From assembly GCF_000767615.3 (NCBI RefSeq), contig NZ_CP009553.3, forward strand, positions 1,178,001 through 1,242,000: a stretch of DNA of 64,000 bases, read 5' to 3'. The notes under the pieces are model-generated. The model did no database searches and was not told where the DNA came from. It saw nothing but the letters and a program-made list of their open reading frames with translations. Shown in pieces: positions 12,302-22,392 of this stretch. The DNA is from Pandoraea pnomenusa. Its GTDB lineage: Bacteria; Pseudomonadota; Gammaproteobacteria; Burkholderiales; Burkholderiaceae. The first letter of the stretch is position 1. Each line of letters begins with the position of its first letter. A program made the translations under genes and the position numbers.

Positions 12302-13737
12302 GCACACGCCCGACCCAGCGCCGCAATGGCGCAAATCACGCCGGTGGCCGCACCGGCGGTAAATCGTTCGATTCCCGTTCGTCGTATGGCAGCAAGGGAG
12401 GCCGAAGCACCCGCGACGGCGACCGCCGGCACGACGCCGCGCCGGTGGACAGCGCCCGCATGCGCGGCGAACACCTGTCGCCCGCGCTTTTCGAGCGCAC
12501 GCAGGAATTGCTCGGCACCGTGCTGACGTTCACCGGTCCGGCCGATACGCTCGTGAGCACCTACTTCCGCGCTCACGACCGCCTGGGGCACCGCGAGCGC
12601 GGCGTGCTGGCCGAAACGGTATTCGCCATCCTGCGTCGCAAGCTCGAATTCGGGCAGCACGCAGAGAGCGGTTCCGGCCCGCTGGAGCGCCGTCTCGCGC
12701 TGCTTGGACTGGCGTTCACGCGCGGTATCGCGTCGGTCAAGCTCGTGGCGTCCGCGGAGGAAGTCGACTGGCTCGAGCGCGTAGGACAGATCGATCCGGC
12801 GACGCTCAAGCCGAGAGTGCGTACTAACTTGCCGGAGTGGCTTTACGAACGGCTGGCCGCGCGTTTCGACGCCGCCGAGCTCGAAAACCTGGCCGCCGCG
12901 CTCAATCAACCGGCGCCGCTCGACTGCCGCGTGAACGTCGTCAAGGCCAGCCGCGACGATGTGCTCGCGACGCTTCGCGAAGACGGGTTTTCGGCCGAGC
13001 CCACGCCTTACGCGCCCAACGGCATTCGCCTGGCCGGCAAGCCGGCGCTGCAGAAGCACCCGCTGTTCGTGTCCGGCGCGATCGAGGTGCAGGACGAGGG
13101 TAGCCAGTTGCTGTGCCAGCTGGTGGCGCCGCGCCGCGGTGAGATGATTGTCGACTTCTGCGCCGGTGCCGGGGGCAAGACGCTCGCGATCGGCGCGCAG
13201 ATGCGCTCGACGGGGCGGCTCTATGCGTTCGACGTCTCCGAGAAGCGTCTCGCCAAGCTCAAGCCGCGTCTGGCGCGCAGCGGTTTGTCGAACGTCTATC
13301 CTGTGATGATCGACAGCGAGAACGACAGCAAGATCAAACGTCTGGCGGGCAAGATCGACCGGGTGCTGGTCGACGCGCCGTGCAGCGGGCTGGGCACGCT
13401 GCGCCGCAATCCGGACCTGAAGTGGCGGCAGACACCGCAGTCGGTCGACGAGCTCACGCAGAAACAGGCGTCGATCCTCGCGAGTGCCGCGCGCCTGGTC
13501 AAGCCGGGCGGTCGTCTCGTGTATGCCACATGCAGTCTGCTCAACGAAGAGAACGCGGCTATCGCCGAAGCGTTCGCGGCCGCGCATCCCGACTTCGTGC
13601 TGCTGCCGGCGAACACATTGCTCGCATCGCAGAAGATCGGGCTCGATACCGGCAAGTACCTCGAGCTGCTGCCGAACCGCCACGCCACCGACGGTTTCTT
13701 TGCCGCGGTGTTCGAGCGCCGGGCGGCCCAGGCTTGA
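12298..13737 (+). CDS. RsmB/NOP-family SAM-dependent rRNA cytosine-C5 methyltransferase
   Basis: Predicted RNA m5C methyltransferase of 479 residues. A basic, low-complexity N-terminus (about 60 residues) precedes a NusB-like helical part and a Rossmann methyltransferase domain. The SAM site is DFCAGAGGKTLA, and the two catalytic cysteines are in VDAPCSGLG and YATCSLL. It overlaps purN by four bases and is probably co-translated with it. The family includes RsmB and RsmF; the exact target base cannot be told from sequence. Confidence 0.9.
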   Translation: MSTRPTQRRNGANHAGGRTGGKSFDSRSSYGSKGGRSTRDGDRRHDAAPVDSARMRGEHLSPALFERTQELLGTVLTFTGPADTLVSTYFRAHDRLGHRERGVLAETVFAILRRKLEFGQHAESGSGPLERRLALLGLAFTRGIASVKLVASAEEVDWLERVGQIDPATLKPRVRTNLPEWLYERLAARFDAAELENLAAALNQPAPLDCRVNVVKASRDDVLATLREDGFSAEPTPYAPNGIRLAGKPALQKHPLFVSGAIEVQDEGSQLLCQLVAPRRGEMIVDFCAGAGGKTLAIGAQMRSTGRLYAFDVSEKRLAKLKPRLARSGLSNVYPVMIDSENDSKIKRLAGKIDRVLVDAPCSGLGTLRRNPDLKWRQTPQSVDELTQKQASILASAARLVKPGGRLVYATCSLLNEENAAIAEAFAAAHPDFVLLPANTLLASQKIGLDTGKYLELLPNRHATDGFFAAVFERRAAQA

Positions 13738-13858
13738 TGGATGGGGGTGGGGATAGGGTGGGGCGATGAACGGCGCCGATCTCGCCTTGCCCGGCCGGGG
13801 TCGATGCCCCGGGCCGGCGGCGCCAAATGATGTCGGCTGACAACAAGAGATAAAAGAG

Positions 13859-15259
13859 ATGGCGATGCAGGAAAGTCCGGCTTTCGCGAGACTGGTGCGC
13901 GACGTCGTTCGCGACTTCGGCGACACGCAGATCATCTGGCAAATCGTGGCGCTGGTGGTTGCGCTCGCCGCCGCGTTCGTCCTGCGGCGCTGGATGATCG
14001 GGCGCCTCGACCGCCATTTCGACCGGGTGGCGCCGTCGCGCCGCGCCGGGTCGTCGAGTCTGCGCCGCGCGTTCTTCCCGATGTTCGGCTGGATGTGCGT
14101 CGCACTCACGCGCGTGGTGCTCCAGGAGCACACCCGCGTCTCGCTGCTGATGCTCGCCGAGGTGCCGCTCTTTGGCACGGCGCTGATCTATCTGGCGTTC
14201 TATTTCGCCCGTCGACTGTTTGCGACGTCGCCGCACGCATCGGGCCTGCTCAAAGTCTTCGAGCGCGTGTTCACCACGCTCGCCTGGCTGACGATGATCG
14301 CTTACGTGCTCGGCGTGCACGACGACATCCTCAAGTGGATGGGCAGCGTGCGCTTCGCGGTCGGCGCGAGCCATCTCACATTGCTCTCGATTCTCTCCGG
14401 CCTGCTCTGGGTCGGGGTGACGCTGATGCTCGCGATGTGGGTCGGCTCGCTGATCGAAGACCGGATCATGCGCACGACCACGCTCGACGGCAACCTGAAG
14501 GTCGTGCTTTCGCGCACCGTCAAGGGGCTGCTCACGCTGATTGCGGTACTCGTTACGCTTTCGTTCGTCGGCATCGACATTACGGTGCTCGGGGTATTCG
14601 GCGGCGCGCTCGGCGTGGGGCTGGGCTTTGGCCTGCAGAAGATCGCATCGAACCTCGTGTCGGGCTTCATCATTCTGCTCGACCGGTCGGTGCGTATCGG
14701 CGATCTGATCACGGTCAGCCCGTATCACGGCACGGTGTCGCAGATCAATACGCGCTACACCGTGGTGCGCGGCCTCGACGGCGTGGAGGCGCTCGTGCCG
14801 AACGAGCAACTGGTCACGAACGTCGTGCAGAACCATTCGTTTACCGAGACGCGCGGCCGCGCCAAGGTCAACGTGCAGGTCGCCTACAGCGCGGACGTGG
14901 AGCTGGCGATGTCGCTGATGCTCAAGGCGGCACAGGACATCCCCCGTGTGCTGGCCGATCCGCCGCCGTCGGCGTTGCTGCTGAATTTCGGCGCAGACGG
15001 GATGGATCTGGAAATGGGGTTCTGGGTGCAAGATCCGGCGCAAGGCAGCGGCGCGATCCGCTCGGAAATCAATTTGCGGATTTGGCGCACATTTCGCGAA
15101 CATGGTATTGAAATTCCGTATGCCCAGCGCGAAATACGCATTCTGAATGATTGGCCGGACGGTATTCCTTCCCATCATGTCAATCAACCCGATCCTTCAT
15201 CGGCGTCGGCCCGGCGGGCTTTGCCACCGGAAGATGACGGCGTAAAGACGACCTCGTAG
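13859..15259 (+). CDS. Mechanosensitive ion channel, MscS family
   Basis: Inner-membrane channel predicted to open under membrane tension and protect against osmotic downshock. The 466-residue protein has about five or six hydrophobic segments before the family's pore region, VFGGALGVGLGFGLQKIASN (near residues 244-263), followed by the beta domain with LLDRSVRIGDLI and the YTVVRGLDGVEALVPNE segment. It is longer than E. coli MscS (286 residues), with extra N-terminal membrane segments like the YnaI/YbiO group. The start ATG 13859 follows an AAGAGA ribosome site. Confidence 0.92.
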   Translation: MAMQESPAFARLVRDVVRDFGDTQIIWQIVALVVALAAAFVLRRWMIGRLDRHFDRVAPSRRAGSSSLRRAFFPMFGWMCVALTRVVLQEHTRVSLLMLAEVPLFGTALIYLAFYFARRLFATSPHASGLLKVFERVFTTLAWLTMIAYVLGVHDDILKWMGSVRFAVGASHLTLLSILSGLLWVGVTLMLAMWVGSLIEDRIMRTTTLDGNLKVVLSRTVKGLLTLIAVLVTLSFVGIDITVLGVFGGALGVGLGFGLQKIASNLVSGFIILLDRSVRIGDLITVSPYHGTVSQINTRYTVVRGLDGVEALVPNEQLVTNVVQNHSFTETRGRAKVNVQVAYSADVELAMSLMLKAAQDIPRVLADPPPSALLLNFGADGMDLEMGFWVQDPAQGSGAIRSEINLRIWRTFREHGIEIPYAQREIRILNDWPDGIPSHHVNQPDPSSASARRALPPEDDGVKTTS

Positions 15260-15567
15260 CGGGTTTCGTCCGGGCGACGGGATTGACCTGCGACAAAATG
15301 CGTGGCGGGCAGGCGACACACGGGCGACAGTCCGTCAGGTAAAATGCCTCCCAAACCATAACAACAGACGTTCACTGGCACGTTTTCCGCCCATATCGCC
15401 CCGGCATGCCGCAACTTGCCGACCTCCAGCGAATCCAAGCGTCAAGCGAGCGAAAGAACGAGACCTTGACGCGACGGCCATCGATGCCGATTCGGCCCGA
15501 CAAGACACGACACGGCATGGAGAACTTGCCGTGATGGCTACCGTATTGATCAGTTTGGAGTGATATT
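15260..15567. other. Intergenic region before the desaturase
   Basis: This 308-base gap holds the desaturase ribosome site (GGAG, 15557-15560) and presumably its promoter. I found no convincing -35/-10 pair, terminator or small gene. Confidence 0.5.
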
Positions 15568-16764
15568 TTGCTGGACAGTCTTCTTGGATTTCTCTCGACC
15601 GGCCTGCTCGACTGGAGCGGCTGGGAGATCACGTTGTTCACGCTGGCCGTTACCCATGTAACGATTGCCGCCGTGACGATCTACCTGCACCGTTGCCAGG
15701 CGCACCGCGCGCTCGACGTGCATCCGATCGTCTCCCATTTCTTCCGTTTCTGGCTGTGGATGACCACCGGGATGGTCACCAGCGAGTGGGCGGCGATTCA
15801 CCGCAAGCACCACGCCAAGTGCGAGACGCCTGAAGATCCGCACAGCCCGCAAACGCGTGGTCTGTGGAAGGTGCTGGCCGAAGGCGCCGAGCTCTATCGC
15901 GCCGAAGCGAAGAACGAGGAAACGCTGCGCAAGTTCAGCCACGGCACGCCGAACGACTGGATCGAGAACCATGTCTACAAGCGCTATCCGATCCTGGGCA
16001 TCAGCTTCATGATGATCATCGACATTGCGCTGTTCGGTGCCATCGGTCTGACCGTGTGGGCCGTGCAGATGGTGTGGATCCCGTTCTGGGCCGCCGGTGT
16101 CGTCAATGGTCTGGGCCACTACTGGGGCTACCGCAACTTCAACTGCGCCGACGCGTCGACGAACCTGCTCCCGTGGGGCATCATCATCGGCGGTGAGGAA
16201 CTGCACAACAATCACCACACCTACGCCACGTCGGCCAAGCTGTCGAACAAGTGGTACGAGTTCGATATCGGCTGGATGTACATCCGCATGATGCAGGCGG
16301 TGGGGCTGGCCAAGGTGAAGAAGATCGCGCCGACGCCCAAGCTCGCGAAGAACAAGGCGGCGTGCGACGACGACACGCTGCAGGCCGTGCTCTCGAACCG
16401 CTATGAAGTGATGGCGCGCTATGCCAAGACCTTCAAGCGGGCCTACGGAGAGGAGCTGGCGCGCTTCAAGGAGAAGCGCCAGCACGGCGAGTACCAGTTG
16501 TTCCGCGGTGCACGCAAGTGGCTGCATCACGACGAAGCCTCGCTGCAGGAGCCGCAGAAGCAGCAACTCGGCGAGATCTTCGCGCACAGCAATGCGGTGA
16601 AGACGTACTACGAACTGCGCAATGAACTGGCCGGTATCTGGGAGCGTTCGAACGCATCGCGCGAGCAGTTGCTGAGCCAGCTGCAGAACTGGTGCCAACG
16701 CGCCGAGCAAAGCGGAATTCATGCGTTGCAGGAATTCGCTTCGCGCCTGCGTCGCTACGCCTGA
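15568..16764 (+). CDS. Membrane fatty-acid desaturase (acyl-CoA delta-9 type)
   Basis: Di-iron membrane desaturase predicted to add a cis double bond to fatty acyl chains. The 398-residue protein shows the three histidine boxes: HRCQAH (41-46), HRKHH (78-82) and HNNHH (213-217), with membrane segments around them. The last 100 or so residues form a charged helical tail. The start is TTG at 15568, seven bases after GGAG; no ATG fits upstream. This form is common in Burkholderiales. It is followed by its own terminator. Confidence 0.92.
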   Translation: MLDSLLGFLSTGLLDWSGWEITLFTLAVTHVTIAAVTIYLHRCQAHRALDVHPIVSHFFRFWLWMTTGMVTSEWAAIHRKHHAKCETPEDPHSPQTRGLWKVLAEGAELYRAEAKNEETLRKFSHGTPNDWIENHVYKRYPILGISFMMIIDIALFGAIGLTVWAVQMVWIPFWAAGVVNGLGHYWGYRNFNCADASTNLLPWGIIIGGEELHNNHHTYATSAKLSNKWYEFDIGWMYIRMMQAVGLAKVKKIAPTPKLAKNKAACDDDTLQAVLSNRYEVMARYAKTFKRAYGEELARFKEKRQHGEYQLFRGARKWLHHDEASLQEPQKQQLGEIFAHSNAVKTYYELRNELAGIWERSNASREQLLSQLQNWCQRAEQSGIHALQEFASRLRRYA

Positions 16765-16803
16765 ACGGACTTGCGCCTGAAATTCGTTTTTGACGCATAA
16801 TCG

Positions 16804-16828
16804 AAACCCCGCCACGGCGGGGTTTTGT
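16804..16828 (+). terminator. Intrinsic terminator after the desaturase gene
   Basis: AAACCCCGCC (16804-16813) pairs with GGCGGGGTTT (16816-16825) and is followed by a short T run. It lies only 31 bases before nadA, so nadA needs its own start or some read-through. Confidence 0.8.
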
Positions 16829-16859
16829 CATTCCCGGTCCCGCCACGGGACAAGTGAAC

Positions 16860-17993
16860 ATGAACGCCTCACTGAAATCCGTAGAATTCGAGCGCCCCGC
16901 ACCGAGCGGCGCCACTTGCGTCGCCCATGCGTGGGCGCGTGTCCCGGAGGCGCCGTCGCAGGAGGAACGCGCGGCCCTCAAGGCCAGAATCAAGCGTTTG
17001 CTCGTCGAGCAGAATGCCGTGCTGGTGGCGCATTACTACGTCGACGCCGACTTGCAGGACCTCGCCGAGGAGACCGGCGGCTGCGTGGCCGACTCGCTGG
17101 AGATGGCCCGTTTCGGCCGCCATCATTCGGCCAGTACGTTGGTCGTGGCCGGTGTGCGGTTCATGGGCGAGACCTCGAAGATTCTCAGCCCCGAAAAGCG
17201 CATTCTGATGCCGGACCTGGACGCGACCTGCTCGCTGGACCTGGGGTGCCCGGCCGACGAGTTCGCTGCTTTTTGCGACGCGCATCCCGATCGCACGGTC
17301 GTCGTCTACGCGAACACGAGCGCGGCGGTAAAGGCGCGGGCCGACTGGATGGTCACGTCGTCCATCGGGCTGGAAATCGTGGCGCACCTGCATGCGCAGG
17401 GCAAGAAGATCCTGTGGGCGCCGGATCGCCATCTGGGCAGCTATGTCCAGAAGCAGACGGGGGCCGACATGCTGTTGTGGCAGGGCGCGTGCCTCGTTCA
17501 TGACGAGTTCAAGGGCACCGAACTGGAATTGCTGCGTCGTGAATATCCGAACGCGAAGGTGCTGGTGCATCCGGAGTCGCCCGCAGCGGTGGTGGCGCAG
17601 GCCGATGTGGTCGGCTCGACCTCGCAGATGATCACCGCCGCACAGACGATGGATGCCACCGAGTTCATCGTGGCCACCGACAACGGCATTCTGCACAAGA
17701 TGCGCGCCGCGGCGCCGGGCAAGCACTTCATCGAGGCGCCGACGGCAGGCAACAGCGCGACGTGCAAGAGTTGTGCGCACTGCCCGTGGATGGCCATGAA
17801 CAGTCTGCAAAATCTGGCCGATGTGCTGGAATCTGGCCGCAACGAGATTCACGTCGATCCGGAGATTGGCCGCCGGGCGCATACCTGTATCGACCGTATG
17901 TTGAAGTTCGCCGAGGCGCGCAAGCAGAGTGTGCGTGCGAGCGGCGATTTCGCGCGCGACGGCGCGCTGTTCTCCGGTGTGGGCCCTGCATGA
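16860..17993 (+). CDS. nadA: Quinolinate synthase
   Basis: 4Fe-4S enzyme that condenses iminoaspartate from NadB with dihydroxyacetone phosphate to give quinolinate, the NAD precursor. The 377-residue protein keeps the cluster cysteines in the GGCVADS, DLGCPAD and [10 protein letters not shown] regions and the substrate segment [21 protein letters not shown] chose ATG 16860, nine bases after GGGA; a GTG at 16854 is only three bases from it. The stop overlaps the nadC start, so the two are coupled. Confidence 0.96.
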   Translation: MNASLKSVEFERPAPSGATCVAHAWARVPEAPSQEERAALKARIKRLLVEQNAVLVAHYYVDADLQDLAEETGGCVADSLEMARFGRHHSASTLVVAGVRFMGETSKILSPEKRILMPDLDATCSLDLGCPADEFAAFCDAHPDRTVVVYANTSAAVKARADWMVTSSIGLEIVAHLHAQGKKILWAPDRHLGSYVQKQTGADMLLWQGACLVHDEFKGTELELLRREYPNAKVLVHPESPAAVVAQADVVGSTSQMITAAQTMDATEFIVATDNGILHKMRAAAPGKHFIEAPTAGNSATCKSCAHCPWMAMNSLQNLADVLESGRNEIHVDPEIGRRAHTCIDRMLKFAEARKQSVRASGDFARDGALFSGVGPA

Positions 17994-18895
17994 TGACATC
18001 ATCGAAAACGCTGAGTACCGAAGCGGCTTTGTCCCCGCATTTTGCGACTTTCGGCGAGCCGCTCGAAGCGGCACTCGCGCGCAATGTGCGCGACGCGCTT
18101 GCCGAGGACGTCGGGGCCGGCGATCTGACAGGCCTGCTCGTGCCGTCGGAGGAAATGGCGCACGCACGCATCATTGTGCGCGAATCGGCGGTGCTGTGCG
18201 GGGTGCGCTGGTTCGAGCAATGCATGCGAGGCGTCGACGCCTCGGTGCGCGTGCAATGGCATTACCGCGAGGGCGAGCGCATGACGCCCGACTCCGTGGT
18301 ATGCGACATTCACGGCCCGGCGCGCGCGCTGCTGACGGGCGAGCGCACGTCGATGAACTTCCTTCAGATGCTCTCCGGGGTGGCCACGGCGGTCCGCCGA
18401 TACGCCGACATCGTGGAAGGCACGAAGGCGCGGGTGCTCGATACGCGCAAGACGTTGCCGGGGCTGCGCCTCGCGCAAAAATTTGCCGTGCTTGTGGGGG
18501 GCGGGGCCAATCAGCGGCTGGCGTTGTACGACGGCATTCTCATCAAGGAAAATCACATTGCCGCCGCGGGCGGCATTCGTCAGGTGCTGGCGAACGCCGA
18601 TCGTCTGGCGGACGGCGCGCCCGTGCAGATCGAGGTCGAGTCGCTCGAGGAACTCGAGACGGCGCTGGAATGCGGAGCGAAGTCGATCCTGCTCGACAAT
18701 TTCACGTTGGAGATGATGCGGGAAGCGGCGAGAGTGTCCGACGGGCGCGCGGTGCTCGAAGCCTCGGGTGGCATCAATCTCGAAACGCTGCGCGCGATTG
18801 CGGAGACGGGCGTCGATCGTATCTCGGTCGGCAGTCTGACCAAGGACATTCGCGCAACCGATTACTCCATGCGCATCGTTGAGACGGTCGGGTAA
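17990..18895 (+). CDS. nadC: Nicotinate-nucleotide pyrophosphorylase (quinolinate phosphoribosyltransferase)
   Basis: Converts quinolinate and PRPP to nicotinate mononucleotide. The 301-residue protein has the expected N-terminal [14 protein letters not shown], the catalytic region with [26 protein letters not shown] and IKENHI, and the barrel end [11 protein letters not shown]. The gene begins with two ATG codons (17990 and 17993) inside the nadA stop region, with no space between the genes. It converges on nadB across a shared terminator. Confidence 0.97.
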   Translation: MMTSSKTLSTEAALSPHFATFGEPLEAALARNVRDALAEDVGAGDLTGLLVPSEEMAHARIIVRESAVLCGVRWFEQCMRGVDASVRVQWHYREGERMTPDSVVCDIHGPARALLTGERTSMNFLQMLSGVATAVRRYADIVEGTKARVLDTRKTLPGLRLAQKFAVLVGGGANQRLALYDGILIKENHIAAAGGIRQVLANADRLADGAPVQIEVESLEELETALECGAKSILLDNFTLEMMREAARVSDGRAVLEASGGINLETLRAIAETGVDRISVGSLTKDIRATDYSMRIVETVG

Positions 18896-18946
18896 CGCGT
18901 CTGGGGGGGGAGGCGGTGCCGACGGCGCTCTTGTTCTCCCGAGTGC

Positions 18947-18980
18947 AAAACGGCCACAGGTACACCTGTGGCCGTTTTTT
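18947..18980. terminator. Two-way intrinsic terminator between nadC and nadB
   Basis: AAAACGGCCACAGGT (18947-18961) pairs perfectly with ACCTGTGGCCGTTTT (18964-18978), with T runs on both strands. It can stop nadC on plus and nadB on minus. Confidence 0.92.
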
Positions 18981-19044
18981 GTTGCCCGCTCGAATGCGCG
19001 CGAGCGCGGCACGTGAGGCTTTCCAGGCCTCGGCGAGTGTGACG

Positions 19045-20649
19045 TCAGCGCACGCGGCGAGGGAGCGCGGGGGAGAGCACGGTCGGTAGTGCCTTCGGCA
19101 GGGTGTCGGGGAAGTCACGCGAGAAATGCAGGCCGCGGCTCTCGTGACGCGATAGCGCGCTGTCGACGATGAGCGACGCCACGTCGACCAGATTGCGCAG
19201 CTCAAGCAGATCGCGCGTGACTCGGAAGTTCGCGTAATACTCGGCGATTTCCTCGCGAAGCAGGGCAATACGATGCTGGGCGCGTTCCAGGCGCTTGGTC
19301 GTGCGCACGATACCGACGTAGTTCCACATCATGCGACGCAGTTCGTCCCAGTTGTGTGCCACCACGACTTCCTCATCGGCGTCCGAGACGCGGCTTTCGT
19401 CCCAGGCGGGGACATTGGTGGTCGCGGGGGCCGTTGTCCCGCAGCGCTCGATGTCCTGCGCCGCCGCCTTGCCGAGCACGAGACATTCCAGCAGCGAATT
19501 GCTCGCCAGGCGGTTGGCGCCATGCAGGCCGGTGTAAGTCGCTTCGCCCACGGCATAGAGTCCCGGCAGGTCGGTGCGCCCGTGCATGTCGGTGACGATA
19601 CCGCCACACGTGTAGTGGGCGGCCGGCACGACCGGGATCGGTTGCTTAGTGATATCGATGCCCAGCTCCGCGCAACGCGCCAGAATCGTGGGAAAGTGTT
19701 CCTGCAGGAATTCCGGGCTCTGGTGACTGATATCGAGATAGACGCAATCCAACCCGTGCTTCTTCATCTCGAAGTCGATGGCTCGGGCGACGATGTCGCG
19801 CGGCGCCAGTTCGGCGCGCGGGTCGTGCTGCAGCATGAAGCGGGTACCGTCCGGCAACACGAGACGGCCGCCTTCGCCGCGCACGGCCTCGGTGATCAGG
19901 AACGACTTCGCGTACGGGTGGTAAAGACATGTCGGATGGAATTGGATGAATTCCATGTTGGCGATGCGGCACCCCGCCCGCCATGCCATGGCAATGCCGT
20001 CGCCGGTGGCCGTATCGGGGTTGGTCGTGTACAGATAGACCTTGCCGGCGCCGCCGGTGGCGAGCACCGTGTGGCGCGCGGTCATCGCGTGAACTTCGCC
20101 CGTCGCGAGATCCTGTACGTAGAGGCCCTGGCAATGGCGACCGGCGGTCGGTGCGCTATGCGCGCGGTCCGACGTGATCAGGTCTACGGCGAAGTGATTC
20201 TCGAAGAGCGTGATGTTCGGATGTTGGCGTACGCGTTCCGTGAGCGTGGCGATCACGGCGTGGCCGGTAGCATCGGCCGCGTGAATGATGCGCCGATGGC
20301 TGTGACCGCCTTCGCGCGTCAGGTGAAAGCCCAGCTCGGCGGCGTCGTCGCGGGTGAACGGCACGCCCTGCGCGATCAGCCATTCGATGGCTTCGCGGCT
20401 GTGCTCGACAATGCAGCGCGTGGCAGCCTCGTCGCACAGACCGGCGCCGGCGATCAGGGTGTCGGCCACATGCTCATCGACACTGTCGGTCGAGTCGAGG
20501 ACGGCGGCGATGCCGCCCTGTGCCCAGTCGCTTGCGCCCTCGGGCATGGGACGTTTGGCGACCAGTGCCACTCGGCAAGTATCGGCCAGATGCAGGGCGA
20601 CGGATTGGCCGGCCAGTCCACTGCCGACAATGACGACATCGAAATTCAT
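19045..20649 (-). CDS. nadB: L-aspartate oxidase
   Basis: FAD enzyme that oxidises L-aspartate to iminoaspartate, the NadA substrate. The 534-residue protein opens with the FAD dinucleotide fold VIVGSGLAGQSVAL and has SDWAQGGIAA, REGGHSHRRI with the active-site Arg and His, and the late FAD contact GANRLASNSLLECLV, as in the succinate dehydrogenase flavoprotein family. It is encoded opposite nadA-nadC, so the de novo quinolinate pathway is complete here. Minus TATACT (20714-20719) may be its -10, without a clear -35. Confidence 0.97.
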   Translation of the reverse strand: MNFDVVIVGSGLAGQSVALHLADTCRVALVAKRPMPEGASDWAQGGIAAVLDSTDSVDEHVADTLIAGAGLCDEAATRCIVEHSREAIEWLIAQGVPFTRDDAAELGFHLTREGGHSHRRIIHAADATGHAVIATLTERVRQHPNITLFENHFAVDLITSDRAHSAPTAGRHCQGLYVQDLATGEVHAMTARHTVLATGGAGKVYLYTTNPDTATGDGIAMAWRAGCRIANMEFIQFHPTCLYHPYAKSFLITEAVRGEGGRLVLPDGTRFMLQHDPRAELAPRDIVARAIDFEMKKHGLDCVYLDISHQSPEFLQEHFPTILARCAELGIDITKQPIPVVPAAHYTCGGIVTDMHGRTDLPGLYAVGEATYTGLHGANRLASNSLLECLVLGKAAAQDIERCGTTAPATTNVPAWDESRVSDADEEVVVAHNWDELRRMMWNYVGIVRTTKRLERAQHRIALLREEIAEYYANFRVTRDLLELRNLVDVASLIVDSALSRHESRGLHFSRDFPDTLPKALPTVLSPALPRRVR

Positions 20650-20825
20650 GATTCGCGCGGTGTCTGGGACCGGCGCGACAAGCGTGGCGCGATCCCGGGG
20701 TGAAAGATGAGCCAGTATAGCGAGTCAATACGCGCTTGACACATCGCCCTATGCGCACATCGTAGAAATTGTGCGCGGAGTCACTACGCATAGCGTAGCG
20801 TTGCGAATTTCGGGACGTCCAAATG

Positions 20826-20847
20826 AAAAACCCCGCCAGAGGCGGGG
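20826..20847 (-). terminator. Intrinsic terminator of the rpmB-rpmG operon
   Basis: Read on minus, CCCCGCC and GGCGGGG arms (20841-20847 and 20831-20837) with a three-base loop are followed by five T residues. It lies about 45 bases after the rpmG stop. Confidence 0.85.
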
Positions 20848-20890
20848 TATCGAACGCAGCAGCGAACTGCTGCGAGAAAACCTGTTGATC

Positions 20891-21058
20891 TTATTTGATC
20901 TTGGTTTCCTTGTAGGGCACGTGCTTACGAGCCACCGGATCGAACTTGCTGATTTCCATCTTTTCCGGATGGGTACGCTTGTTCTTGGTGGTCGTGTAGA
21001 AATGACCCGTGCCTGCGGTCGATTCCAGTTTGATCTTGTCGCGAGCGCCTTTTGCCAT
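20891..21058 (-). CDS. rpmG: 50S ribosomal protein L33
   Basis: Small ribosomal protein of the large subunit. The 55-codon frame begins [14 protein letters not shown] and ends KETKIK. It has the L33 core FYTTTKNKR and [10 protein letters not shown], and lacks the zinc-binding cysteines, so it is the zinc-free form. It lies 16 bases downstream of rpmB in the usual rpmB-rpmG pair. AGGAGC before the start serves as ribosome site. Confidence 0.97.
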   Translation of the reverse strand: MAKGARDKIKLESTAGTGHFYTTTKNKRTHPEKMEISKFDPVARKHVPYKETKIK

Positions 21059-21074
21059 GATGAGCTCCTAAAAC

Positions 21075-21308
21075 TTAGATGGCGTTGCGCGAACGCAGGT
21101 CGGCCAGAACGGAGTCGATACCGTTCTTGTCGATCAGGCGCAGGCCCGCATTCGAAATGCGAAGGCGCACCCAACGGTTTTCGCTCTCAACCCAGAACCG
21201 GCGATTTTGCAAGTTCGGGAGAAAACGGCGCTTGGTTTTGTTGTTGGCGTGGGAAACGTTGTTGCCGACCATCGGCGCTTTCCCGGTCACTTGACATACG
21301 CGTGCCAT
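21075..21308 (-). CDS. rpmB: 50S ribosomal protein L28
   Basis: Large-subunit ribosomal protein of 77 residues. It starts [20 protein letters not shown] and contains [12 protein letters not shown] and [13 protein letters not shown], typical of proteobacterial L28. An AGGAG ribosome site precedes the ATG. It is first in the rpmB-rpmG operon, with a promoter about 60 bases upstream and a terminator after rpmG. Confidence 0.98.
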   Translation of the reverse strand: MARVCQVTGKAPMVGNNVSHANNKTKRRFLPNLQNRRFWVESENRWVRLRISNAGLRLIDKNGIDSVLADLRSRNAI

Positions 21309-21368
21309 GAAGCACTCCTAACCCAGAATTCTGTGTAAAAAAATGGTGAGTCGAAAAGACAGACCGCG

Positions 21369-21398
21369 ATGATACCACAAAAATCCCAGACAAATCAA
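21369..21398 (-). promoter_or_regulatory. Sigma-70 promoter of rpmB-rpmG
   Basis: On minus, TTGATT (21398-21393) and TATCAT (21374-21369) are 18 bases apart, and the -10 is preceded by TGG, giving an extended -10. The start would be near 21362, leaving a leader of about 54 bases. A second, perfect TATAAT lies farther upstream (21473-21468) without a -35. Confidence 0.55.
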
Positions 21399-21533
21399 TC
21401 GCTTTAGTCGATTTAGGATGCGAGTCCCTGGCGGGAAACGTCTGTCGGAGATTCGGGGAAGGGACGGATTATAGCGCAAGCGCGGCGTGAACGCGACTCG
21501 GCTGCCAAATTTCCGTGCAAGTGTTGTAGTGCG

Positions 21534-22208
21534 TCACCATCCGCCATGCTCCGCGAGCGAACAGACGGTGTCGCCGGCCACGATGAAATGGTCGAGCAAC
21601 CGGATCTCCAGCAAGGCCAGGGCCTCGCCCAGCTGCCGTGTGAGCGCGAGATCGGCAGCGCTCGGCAGGGCCACGCCCGACGGGTGGTTGTGGGCAACAA
21701 TGACCGACGCGGCATGCACTTCCAGCGCGGCCCGAACGATTTCGCGCGGGTAGGCGCACGTTTGCGTGAGGGTACCTTCGAACATGACCCGTGTACTCAC
21801 GAGCCGGTGAGACGCATCGAGAAACAGACAGGCGAAACGTTCGCGCGAGCGGTCCTGCAGCGTGAGCCGCAGGTAGTCGCGCACCCGCGTGGGGGAATCG
21901 AGCAGACTGCCCGACGCCATGCCCTCGCCCAGCATGCGTCGCGCCACTTCGACGGCCGCCTGGAACTGTAGGGATTTCGCCTGGCCGAGGCCCGGAATCT
22001 GCCGCAGGGTCTCGAACGGCGTGACGAGCAGCCGCGCCAAAGAACCGCTGCGTGCGAGCAACTCGCGTCCGAGGTCGACGGCGTTGCGTCCCTGCGAACC
22101 GGTGCGCAGCAGGATGGCGAGCAACTCGGCGTCGGACAGGGCGCCAGGCCCTCGGGCCAGCATTTTTTCTCGGGGACGCTCGGCGAGCGGCCATTGGGCG
22201 ATGGACAT
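21534..22208 (-). CDS. radC: RadC family JAMM-domain protein
   Basis: A 224-residue member of the RadC/YicR family, named for an old DNA-repair allele but with no settled function. It has an N-terminal helix-hairpin-helix part (LLVTPFETLRQIPGLGQAK) and a C-terminal JAMM/MPN-like domain with the metal-site pattern AHNHPSG followed by a downstream Asp in PSAADLALT. The ATG at 22208 follows GGAG by eight bases and gives the usual MSIAQWPLAERPREK start. It lies upstream of rpmB on the same strand but has separate signals. Confidence 0.9.
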   Translation of the reverse strand: MSIAQWPLAERPREKMLARGPGALSDAELLAILLRTGSQGRNAVDLGRELLARSGSLARLLVTPFETLRQIPGLGQAKSLQFQAAVEVARRMLGEGMASGSLLDSPTRVRDYLRLTLQDRSRERFACLFLDASHRLVSTRVMFEGTLTQTCAYPREIVRAALEVHAASVIVAHNHPSGVALPSAADLALTRQLGEALALLEIRLLDHFIVAGDTVCSLAEHGGW

Positions 22209-22392
22209 GACAACGACTCCACAGGCGGTCGCGCCGCGCGCATGATCGCGGCTGCCGCAGCGGTCACGTGGGCGGTGACCGGTTACGGGGACGCTGCACC
22301 GGCAGACAAAAATCGGGGCAGCTTTGATGGGGAGCCGGACGCGCAACGCGTCGTCATTTACAATAATAGCTTGACCCTGCATTGAGATCCCC